This document shows positions 21,830 to 29,105 of a stretch of 32,788 nucleotides of DNA, piece by piece. The DNA is from an uncultured Candidatus Peregrinibacteria bacterium (GTDB taxonomy: Bacteria > Patescibacteriota > Gracilibacteria > UBA1369 > LOWO2-01-FULL-3). Below the pieces are notes generated by a model. It saw only the letters and a list, made by a program, of their open reading frames with translations. It had not been told where the DNA came from and ran no database searches. The stretch's first letter is position 1. Each line of letters opens with the position of its first letter. Location of the stretch: assembly GCA_903847465.1 (NCBI GenBank), contig CAINDQ010000096.1, positions 1-32,788 of the forward strand, in the 5' to 3' direction. The translations under genes were made by a program, and so were the position numbers.

Positions 21830-23254
21830 ATGACCATCCAAGAATTAACCCAAACTCTAAATTCTCATCAACTCGCTTATGTGAATTTGGAGCTGAAAAA
21901 TCCACAGAATGGCGAATATATGTTGTGTGCTTTTCATTTAATTCCAGGCGGAACTCTTAATATTCTCCAAGCAGCATGTGAAGTTTCCGCAGAATCATCT
22001 ACTGGTACAAATTTCTTGGTAAACACCGAAACTCCTTTTTCAAAAGAGATGAACGCTTTAGTTTACCAAGTTGATTTGGAAAAAAGCATCGTTTATATCG
22101 CCTACCCAACTAGACTTTTTGATCGTAATGGAAATATTCAGAATATTCTTACCTACATTGTCGGTAACGTTTTGGGCATGAAAGAAATCAACGCTTTGAA
22201 ATTACTCGATGTTTGGTTTCCACCAGCAATGCTAGAACAATATGACGGCCCTTCTTATACCATCGACGACATGAGAAAATATCTAAATGTTTATGGCAGA
22301 CCTATTTTGGGCACTATCATCAAACCAAAGATGGGACTTACTTCTGCTGAATATGCTGAAGTGTGTTATGACTTCTGGACCGGTGGTGGAGATTTCGTAA
22401 AGAATGATGAACCACAAGCAGATCAGGATTTCTGCCCATACGACAAAATGGTTTTACACGTAAAAGAAGCCATGGATAAATCCGTAAAGGAAACTGGCAA
22501 AAAGAAAGTTCACTCTTTCAATGTCTCCGCAGCAGATTACGAGACGATGATTAAAAGATGTGAAATGATTAAAAATGCCGGATTCGAACCAGGCAGTTAC
22601 GCTTTCCTGATTGACGGAACAACCGCTGGTTGGATGGCCGTCCAAACTCTTCGCCGAAAATATCCAGACGTATTCATCCATTTTCATAGAGCAGGTCACG
22701 GAGCTTTCACCAGAAAAGAAAATCCAATTGGTTTCACCGTATTAATTCTTTCCAAATTCGCCAGACTTGCTGGTGCTTCCGGTATCCACACAGGAACTGC
22801 AGGCGTTGGAAAAATGGCTGGCAGTCCAGAAGATGATATCACCGCAGCTCATGGCATTTTGTATTTCGCCTCTCAAGGACATATCTTTCACCAATCTTGG
22901 GCAACTATTCCTGAAAAAGATGAAAACGCCGAAGGTCTCACCAAAGAATCTGCCGCAAATCATGAAATTTTGCATGACGACAGTTGGAGAGGAATCAAAA
23001 AATGCTGCCCAATTATTTCAGGCGGCTTAAATCCTACCTTGCTAAAACCATTTATAGACGTGATGGGAAACACCGACTTCATCACCACTATGGGAGCTGG
23101 TTGCCATGCTCATCCAAAGGGAACAAAAGCAGGAGCAACAGCCTTAGTTCAATCTTGCGAAGCTTATTTGAAAGGAATGGATATCCACGAATACGCCAAA
23201 GATCACGTTGAACTAGCCGAAGCAATCGAATTCTTCGAGAAAAAGAAGAAGTAG
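21830..23254 (+). CDS. rbcL: RuBisCO large subunit, form II/III
   Basis: 474 residues with all catalytic positions kept. GTIIKPKMG holds Lys165 and Lys167. GGDFVKNDEPQ holds the carbamylated Lys191, with Asp193 and Glu194. FHRAGHG holds His286-Arg287. SGIHTGT holds His320, and loop-6 Lys328 is in GVGKMAG. Ser397 is in ISGGL. Between SW (356) and KCCPIISGG (391) there is about 29 residues more than in form II; this matches the assembly-domain insertion described for the form II/III enzyme of Methanococcoides burtonii. Such enzymes usually fix CO2 on ribulose bisphosphate made from nucleoside monophosphates. The AMP phosphorylase and ribose-bisphosphate isomerase genes of that pathway are not adjacent. 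A possible -10 TAAAAT is at 21776-21781. The gene sits between two minus-strand Cys-rich genes. Confidence 0.93.
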   Translation: MTIQELTQTLNSHQLAYVNLELKNPQNGEYMLCAFHLIPGGTLNILQAACEVSAESSTGTNFLVNTETPFSKEMNALVYQVDLEKSIVYIAYPTRLFDRNGNIQNILTYIVGNVLGMKEINALKLLDVWFPPAMLEQYDGPSYTIDDMRKYLNVYGRPILGTIIKPKMGLTSAEYAEVCYDFWTGGGDFVKNDEPQADQDFCPYDKMVLHVKEAMDKSVKETGKKKVHSFNVSAADYETMIKRCEMIKNAGFEPGSYAFLIDGTTAGWMAVQTLRRKYPDVFIHFHRAGHGAFTRKENPIGFTVLILSKFARLAGASGIHTGTAGVGKMAGSPEDDITAAHGILYFASQGHIFHQSWATIPEKDENAEGLTKESAANHEILHDDSWRGIKKCCPIISGGLNPTLLKPFIDVMGNTDFITTMGAGCHAHPKGTKAGATALVQSCEAYLKGMDIHEYAKDHVELAEAIEFFEKKKK

Positions 23255-23256
23255 GA

Positions 23257-24912
23257 TTACTTTATAAATTTCAGATATTCCTCTTCAGACAAAATCCTTC
23301 CGTCGTACTCTTTTGGCCAATTTGTCTGAATTTTCTCGCCTGATTTTGCACAAACTGCATCACGAAGTTCACCATTAAAAGGCATCTGCGCAAAATTATC
23401 CTGCAGACGATGAACATAGTAATCATGAGGCAATGGCCCTTTTATTTTCTTAGCAAACTCAATATCACTTTTGGTAACCTGAAAAGATCTCTTATATTTT
23501 TCATCCCAAAAAATCTGCTCGGTTAGCCATTTTTCTTTTTCAGGACTTAAGTCATTATAAGTATCTGGAATCATCTCGATTTCAGCAGTTTTAACATTTT
23601 TTCTTTCCACCGGTCCTCCCTCTCTAAAGCCAAAATCCTCCGGCTTATCAATCGGAAAATGAAATCCGGAAAAACTTTCCTCATAAGGATTCGGAGCAAA
23701 GTAACCAGGGAAAAACTTCCCCCATTCGCCAGCATTCTTCATCTGTAAAACTATTTTTTCACGCAAAATTTCATATTCTTTCTCAGAGTATTGTTTATTG
23801 AAAATACAATATTTTTTATTCACCAAACCACAACAACCAAAACAATAATGGCAATTTTGGAGATAAGCTGAGTATTCCACAAATCTACAGTGGGCAACGC
23901 TAAAAGAGAAAATCGCATAATAAGAAAAAACCGGCAGAGAAGTCATAAAAGTCAGCTCACCACCAACCGTTCCCAGAGAATCTAAAGTTGCCTTAGCGTC
24001 AGGTCCGGAAAAACAATCGTTAGCACAATTTTCATGTTTTGAAAGCAGATAGCAATTCTCACAGTTCTTGCATTGTCTAATAAAATTACCAGAAGAATCT
24101 TCACACTGCTCAATCTGCAAAGCCCTATGCCATGCCGTATCTAACATCATTTTACTAAAAAATTCTTTTGCCTTCTCGTAAGCTTTTCTGGATGTAAAAT
24201 CCCACATCGCCTTCTGTTCCTCAAATTCTTCTTTTGAAAGCTGTTTGTTCCCAAAGCAATAACTCTTATTGCGAAGATTAAAACAAAAAAGACAATTACT
24301 ACAATCACGACAATCATACATAAAGGCGGAATCACTCACCATTTTGCAATTCAATAAAAATAAACTATTAAAACAGTTCGCAGAATTTATCAGATCAAAA
24401 CATAATTCTGAATAATAAGCGGAAACACCATAGTGAGCATTCTTACAATGATCGCATTCATAACAATAGGTACAATCCTCACAATATTGACCTGAATGGC
24501 AAAGGTAACAATTTTTACTGTAATACCAATCATCGGTATATTCGCAATTATGATTATGACTCTCAAAAACATGTGGTATTGGACATTTTTGAAACAATTC
24601 CCAAGCTTGCTCAAAAAAACCTCTAGAAGGATCGAAATCTCTCGATGGCGGATTACTATTTTCGAACCATTCTTTCCTTTTCCAGACAGGATAAACACAA
24701 TCCGGACGGAAAACAGAAATGATCTGCTCGCCAGTTTTGTCACATTTTCTCTTATGCAAATTCCACTGCGGCCAAAAAGCCCCTAACTCTCGGAATCTAT
24801 ATTTCGGCGTAACATTCGGCAAACTATCACCAAACCCAAACTTCTCTCGAAGCTTCATTTCAAGCTCAGAAACCTCAAATTTTTGACCCGAAATACTACA
24901 AATACTTTGCAT
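23257..24912 (-). CDS. Cys-rich two-repeat protein, degenerate zinc ribbons (paralogue 2)
   Basis: 551 residues, the same length as paralogue 1 and the same plan: N-terminal knuckle, two Cys-ladder halves, C-terminal knuckle. The two closing motifs are FNLRNKSYCFGNKQLSKEEF and CGLVNKKYCIFNKQYSEKEY. GEWGKFFP follows the second half in both paralogues (EWGKFFP in paralogue 1). The terminal ribbons have lost half their ligands: the start reads CSISGQKFEV where paralogue 1 has CKNCEKQFEI. Near the end it reads CAKSGEKIQ against CAKCGENIK. The Cys ladders remain, for example CEDCTYCYECDHC. Its -10 is 6 nt before the ATG (leaderless). It ends 2 nt from the RuBisCO stop. Function unknown. Confidence 0.7.
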   Translation of the reverse strand: MQSICSISGQKFEVSELEMKLREKFGFGDSLPNVTPKYRFRELGAFWPQWNLHKRKCDKTGEQIISVFRPDCVYPVWKRKEWFENSNPPSRDFDPSRGFFEQAWELFQKCPIPHVFESHNHNCEYTDDWYYSKNCYLCHSGQYCEDCTYCYECDHCKNAHYGVSAYYSELCFDLINSANCFNSLFLLNCKMVSDSAFMYDCRDCSNCLFCFNLRNKSYCFGNKQLSKEEFEEQKAMWDFTSRKAYEKAKEFFSKMMLDTAWHRALQIEQCEDSSGNFIRQCKNCENCYLLSKHENCANDCFSGPDAKATLDSLGTVGGELTFMTSLPVFSYYAIFSFSVAHCRFVEYSAYLQNCHYCFGCCGLVNKKYCIFNKQYSEKEYEILREKIVLQMKNAGEWGKFFPGYFAPNPYEESFSGFHFPIDKPEDFGFREGGPVERKNVKTAEIEMIPDTYNDLSPEKEKWLTEQIFWDEKYKRSFQVTKSDIEFAKKIKGPLPHDYYVHRLQDNFAQMPFNGELRDAVCAKSGEKIQTNWPKEYDGRILSEEEYLKFIK

Positions 24913-24918
24913 GCCCTG

Positions 24919-24946
24919 ATTATATGCTTTTTCAGCGCATGGTTAA
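24919..24946 (-). promoter_or_regulatory. Promoter of Cys-rich paralogue 2, placed for a leaderless mRNA
   Basis: On the minus strand TTAACC (24946-24941), a 16-nt spacer and a perfect TATAAT (24924-24919), then 6 nt (CAGGGC) to the ATG at 24912. Transcription should begin at the start codon itself. Confidence 0.6.
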
Positions 24947-24958
24947 GCCCTAAACTCC

Positions 24959-24987
24959 TTGACAAACAACCATTTTTAATGCAAAAT
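24959..24987 (+). promoter_or_regulatory. Promoter of the first giant sigma gene
   Basis: A perfect TTGACA (24959-24964), a 17-nt spacer and CAAAAT (24982-24987). The block from TTGACA to the ATG is almost the same as that ahead of the second sigma gene (29049-29105). Shared parts include ATGCAAAATAC, ACGCTAGTTTTTAAA and GATGACT. The off-consensus first base of the -10 is kept in both copies. Confidence 0.6.
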
Positions 24988-25015
24988 ACCACGCTAGTTT
25001 TTAAAAGATGACTTG

Positions 25016-28000
25016 ATGGGAGAATTTGGCCCCGATTCGTATTCTCAATTTGAGGATACTGATCCAACAAACAGGGAGGAAACTTTTGATGCAAAGGATA
25101 TTTCTGCAAATTTCAGGCAGCTTCCATCTGCGCCATCAACGCAAGATTCAGATGAAAATCCAGCCGCAGATCCTGATTTAGATTCAGATTCAAACACGAC
25201 TTTTTGCCAAGACCAGCCTGTTTCGACCACAGATTCCTTCTCCCCTTCAAGCGCTCCAGACGAATCTCCGCAATTCCAAGCCCTAAAATGGATAAACAAA
25301 ATCATTGCCCCTGGCAGCAAAAGATCAAGATTTCTCCTCTTTCTTGCAACTAAATTAGATCATCCATTTACCGCAGAAGAAGTTTGCGCTGGAACCGGCC
25401 TAACACATCGGGAGATCTCTAACATTGCTATTCAATTAGAACAAATATTGGCTAAAAATTACCAACCATTTGTCATCAATCCAATAGCTCCTTATTGTTT
25501 AAAAGTAAATCCTTTTGGGCCTACCGAAACCCCTCCAGATCCAAATCCAGATATTGAATATTCTGACCAAGAAAAAGCATTAGCAGTAGCCTGGACAAAT
25601 ACTCATGCAAAAGAAAAAAAAGAAGGATTCACTAAATCAATAATGCTTCTGTTGGCTCAAAATTTAGGGAAAGCCCTAAGTATTACAGAAATTGCCAAAA
25701 CCATAGGTCAGTCTGAACAAAAAACAGGAATGAAGCTAGGCTCATTATCGCAAAAAGCATATATAAATTCTCCTTATTCCTTAGAAACTTTTAGAAAATC
25801 AGGAAAATGGCGTCTGACCATAAATCAAAATAAAACTGTTGAAGATTTTACAGATATTGAATATTCAGCCAAAGACAAAAAAGAAGCTAACGATTGGTTT
25901 GAAGAAAATCTTACACAACAACACCAGCAAAAAAAACTTGCCCAGATTTTAACAAAAAATATGGGCAAATTCACAAAGCTAAGTGATCTCTGCAAAAAAA
26001 TATCAGATCTAAATCCAATTTACATCTCAAATTTAGCGAGAGTATTGGAATTAAATCTTAAAAGAATGAAGGCCCCATATCGTGTCGAAAAATTATATGC
26101 CCAATATAGAATAATTAGAACAGATTCAAAACCGGAAACAGACGAAGAAACAGCCACAAAAACCCCGGAAGCAATCCCTCAAACTCCAGCGACAGAATGG
26201 ATCACAAAACTTTTTAATCCAACCAGTAAAAGAGCTAAATTATTATTCTTTCTTGCGTCCAGATTAGATACTCCAACCACAGCGGAAGAAATTTGTGCAG
26301 GAACAGGGCTAAGTAAAACTTCAGTTTACAACTGCGCACGAGATATTCAAAAAATACTTGAAGGATACTCACATCCTTTTGTCTTTATAAACCAAGCCCC
26401 TTATTTGCTAAAAGCTAACCCGGAATACGATGAAGAATTCGCCCTAAATCCGGACATAAAATATACCGATGCACAAAAGTTAACAGCCATTGCTTGGTCT
26501 AAAACTCACTGGGAAACAGGATATTCGAAAAAAATAGCAATCTTCTTAGCCCAAAATCTTGGAACGACCGTAACAATTGATCAAGTTGCAAAAGCTGTAA
26601 ACAAAAGTCATAAACAAGTTGGGCTTGTTTTGGGAAACTTAGCTTGCGGAAAATATAAAGATTCCCCTTATGAATTAACTTCTTACAACCGAACTGGAAA
26701 ATGGCGTTTAACCATTAGGGAAAATCAACCTGTCCCAGAATTTTCCGATATACCATACAACGACCTCGATAAAAAAGAAGCTGCTGAATGGAGCACTTCA
26801 AATCTCTCGAGAGCAAGACTGCAAGAACTATCGGCAATTTTCATTGAGCATATGGGTAGTTTTATTACTCCAGACGACGTCGAAAAAGTTATGACAAGTC
26901 TAAAAAGAACATCAATAACCAGCCTTGTCTCAGATTTGGCCTCCACTTTTGAACAAATGAAAGCTCCCTATCAAATCGAAAAACTTCACGGTAAATATCG
27001 ACTGATTAAAACAGTCCCAACTCTCAATGAGACTTCAGAATATAACACTTGGTTTACAGCCCTTACTCATCCGGCAACAATCACCTACGCAATATTAGAA
27101 TTGATTGGTGAAAACAAACCAAGAACAACTTTTCAAATAGCTGACATAGTTACCACTTTAAATGAAAGAACCACCAAAGATGACCCGATAAAAGAAAACA
27201 TCAATGAAAAAAGAGTCACAAAAGCTCTGGAAAGACTCGCCAAAAGCCTACCAGAAAATAGTCCATACCAAGTAACTGGAAGTCAGGAAAAAGGCTATCA
27301 AATCATAAGAACACCTCTCTCTGAAAAACCATCAAATAAAGAAGTTTCCCTTATCCCTGTAGAAGAAGAAGTTGCTCCCCCAAAGTTAGCACCTCGCCCT
27401 CGATATGTTTCCCGCGCAGGTGGCCAAATATACGATGCCTTAAATCGTGAAATAAACCAGCTTCCCCGACTAAGTCATGAAGAAAATGTTAGACTCAGAA
27501 TGCTTGCCGGACCAATCGGCGATGACGTAGAAGAAACCGATTTAACAAATCTGGCAGCCTTTGAAGAATTGGTGATGGGAAATTTTAGACTCATTCGAGT
27601 AATCGCAAATATATTTGTAAAAGGATTTACACGAATGTCTTATGAGGATTTTGTGACTATAGGATATTTGGGACTAAGAAGAGGTTGCCTAAGATTTGAT
27701 CCTGAAAAAGGCAAACTCGTTACCATAGCTTGTCATCATATCAGACAAAAAATGGGTAGAGCAAATAACAGAACAAAAAGTGATGTCGTAATTGAACTCA
27801 AAGCATTAACTGGCATTAATATAATTGACAGAGCCGAAACTCAATTAAAAGAATCCGGACAAGCAGTCACTCGCGAAAATATTGCAGCAATCACAGGAAA
27901 AACTGCTGCTCAAGTTGAACAACTACAATTGTTGGCTTTGCCGGCTTTTAGCTTTGACAACAGTGACCGAAAACGTGAAAATGGCACAAAAGTTCTATCT

Positions 28001-29026
28001 CCAGACCGAAAAATTGCGAATCAAACAGATACTATAGAAGAATTGACCAGATCCACCCATGAAAATTATTTATTAAAAGAATTATATCGAGCCTTCTGCC
28101 AAATTCTCGGGATTAAAACATCAAGACAAATCCCCCTCTCAAAGGTAAGAAGCGAAGCGATGGCAGAAATTTTTAACATTCACGGAAAAACCAAGAAAGA
28201 AATTCTATTAAGAAGAGATTTATATATTTACATGCGAAACGCTGGATTAGAAATTCTATACGCAGGTGCTGATGGAACCTCTTGGGGCTCAACTTCAGGT
28301 GAAGATATAGGCGAAGATGTCGGATTGAGTCGTGAAAGAGTCAGTCAAATTGTGGCCAAAATTTTCGAAGGAATTCGTGAAGCATTAGAAGCAAATAAGA
28401 TTGCCATTCCTACTATTGAAGCCCTGGAAGCAATCGGAGAAAAACCCGGAACACTCAATGGAAGAAAACAGATCAAGGCAGCGGTAAATGCAGCCTTGGA
28501 AGAAGATACAGAGGCTCAAGATGATACCGACGATGCCGAAGACACCACCGACACCGCTGACATAGTGATTACCGACGAAACAGAAACTCCATTAACAAAA
28601 TTAGCCCCAATCAGAAAAAAAGATCTACGTCCATCTCTCAAAGCATCTCCGACTTTTGAAGCCTGGAAAAAAGAGATTCTAGGCAAAACCAACCATCCAA
28701 TTATTGCAAAAACTATCTTAAACAACCTTGGAGGACTTCCTGCAGGTGAAAAAAGCACTCCCGACAGGATCGTTCAAGTCTTAAGAATGAAAGAAAAATA
28801 TGAAAATCTGGTTCTAAATAAAACAGACCAAGAACTCCTCACCGACATCTTAACAACATTATCTGGAATTGAAGGCTTACAGTCAGATTCGTTTGAATTA
28901 ACATTCGAACGCGACAGCTCGGAATTCTGGGTCATAGACAATTCAACAATCACGGTATCCGACGATTCCCCTGAAACCATTCAGGAAACAATTTCAAATG
29001 AACTGATTCAAGCAGTGGGCGTTTAA
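25016..29026 (+). CDS. Giant sigma-70-like factor with two N-terminal winged-helix modules
   Basis: 1336 residues from the ATG at 25016 (a TTG directly before it is ignored by comparison with the paralogue). Order: acidic Ser/Pro-rich tail (1-85); module R1 (about 88-368) and module R2 (about 392-666), each apparently three winged helices; a further winged helix (675-766). Next come sigma region 1.2 (about 806-835) and region 2 (846-917: ELVMGNFRLIRVIA, then FDPEKGKLVTIACHHIRQ). Region 3-like follows (937-975), then an insert, and the region 4 helix-turn-helix (EDIGEDVGLSRERVSQIVAK, 1096-1115). An acidic linker leads to a conserved C-terminal domain (about 1195-1307). Typical sigma-70 proteins are 250-650 residues. 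It should bind core RNA polymerase; the N-terminal modules may bind DNA or other regulators. In region 2.3 the Trp pair is replaced by His907-His908. Confidence 0.8.
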   Translation: MGEFGPDSYSQFEDTDPTNREETFDAKDISANFRQLPSAPSTQDSDENPAADPDLDSDSNTTFCQDQPVSTTDSFSPSSAPDESPQFQALKWINKIIAPGSKRSRFLLFLATKLDHPFTAEEVCAGTGLTHREISNIAIQLEQILAKNYQPFVINPIAPYCLKVNPFGPTETPPDPNPDIEYSDQEKALAVAWTNTHAKEKKEGFTKSIMLLLAQNLGKALSITEIAKTIGQSEQKTGMKLGSLSQKAYINSPYSLETFRKSGKWRLTINQNKTVEDFTDIEYSAKDKKEANDWFEENLTQQHQQKKLAQILTKNMGKFTKLSDLCKKISDLNPIYISNLARVLELNLKRMKAPYRVEKLYAQYRIIRTDSKPETDEETATKTPEAIPQTPATEWITKLFNPTSKRAKLLFFLASRLDTPTTAEEICAGTGLSKTSVYNCARDIQKILEGYSHPFVFINQAPYLLKANPEYDEEFALNPDIKYTDAQKLTAIAWSKTHWETGYSKKIAIFLAQNLGTTVTIDQVAKAVNKSHKQVGLVLGNLACGKYKDSPYELTSYNRTGKWRLTIRENQPVPEFSDIPYNDLDKKEAAEWSTSNLSRARLQELSAIFIEHMGSFITPDDVEKVMTSLKRTSITSLVSDLASTFEQMKAPYQIEKLHGKYRLIKTVPTLNETSEYNTWFTALTHPATITYAILELIGENKPRTTFQIADIVTTLNERTTKDDPIKENINEKRVTKALERLAKSLPENSPYQVTGSQEKGYQIIRTPLSEKPSNKEVSLIPVEEEVAPPKLAPRPRYVSRAGGQIYDALNREINQLPRLSHEENVRLRMLAGPIGDDVEETDLTNLAAFEELVMGNFRLIRVIANIFVKGFTRMSYEDFVTIGYLGLRRGCLRFDPEKGKLVTIACHHIRQKMGRANNRTKSDVVIELKALTGINIIDRAETQLKESGQAVTRENIAAITGKTAAQVEQLQLLALPAFSFDNSDRKRENGTKVLSPDRKIANQTDTIEELTRSTHENYLLKELYRAFCQILGIKTSRQIPLSKVRSEAMAEIFNIHGKTKKEILLRRDLYIYMRNAGLEILYAGADGTSWGSTSGEDIGEDVGLSRERVSQIVAKIFEGIREALEANKIAIPTIEALEAIGEKPGTLNGRKQIKAAVNAALEEDTEAQDDTDDAEDTTDTADIVITDETETPLTKLAPIRKKDLRPSLKASPTFEAWKKEILGKTNHPIIAKTILNNLGGLPAGEKSTPDRIVQVLRMKEKYENLVLNKTDQELLTDILTTLSGIEGLQSDSFELTFERDSSEFWVIDNSTITVSDDSPETIQETISNELIQAVGV
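25277..27013 (+). repeat. Intragenic tandem duplication: modules R1 and R2
   Basis: Codons for residues 88-368 and 392-666 encode two related ~280-residue modules. Aligned landmarks are LKWINKIIAPGSKRSRFLLF and EWITKLFNPTSKRAKLLFF, then EEVCAGTGL and EEICAGTGL, then LLAQNLGKALSI and FLAQNLGTTVTI. Further pairs are SGKWRLTI and TGKWRLTI, then APYRVEKLYAQYRIIRT and APYQIEKLHGKYRLIKT. The copies are diverged, so the duplication is old. Confidence 0.8.
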
Positions 29027-29048
29027 GCTTATTTAAGCTCAAAGACGC

Positions 29049-29077
29049 TTGACAAACGGCCGTTTTTGATGCAAAAT
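29049..29077 (+). promoter_or_regulatory. Promoter of the second giant sigma gene (copy of the first)
   Basis: TTGACA (29049-29054), a 17-nt spacer and CAAAAT (29072-29077), with a leader nearly identical to the upstream copy. An AGGA 7 nt before the ATG at 29106 could serve as a Shine-Dalgarno sequence here; the first copy has AAGA. It starts only 22 nt after the stop of the first sigma gene, and no terminator lies between them. Confidence 0.6.
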
Positions 29078-29105
29078 ACTACGCTAGTTTTTAAAGGATG
29101 ACTCA

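Noticed and set aside
21830-23254. RuBisCO-like protein (form IV)
   Set aside because: Carbamylated Lys, metal-binding Asp/Glu, both catalytic His and loop-6 Lys are all present.
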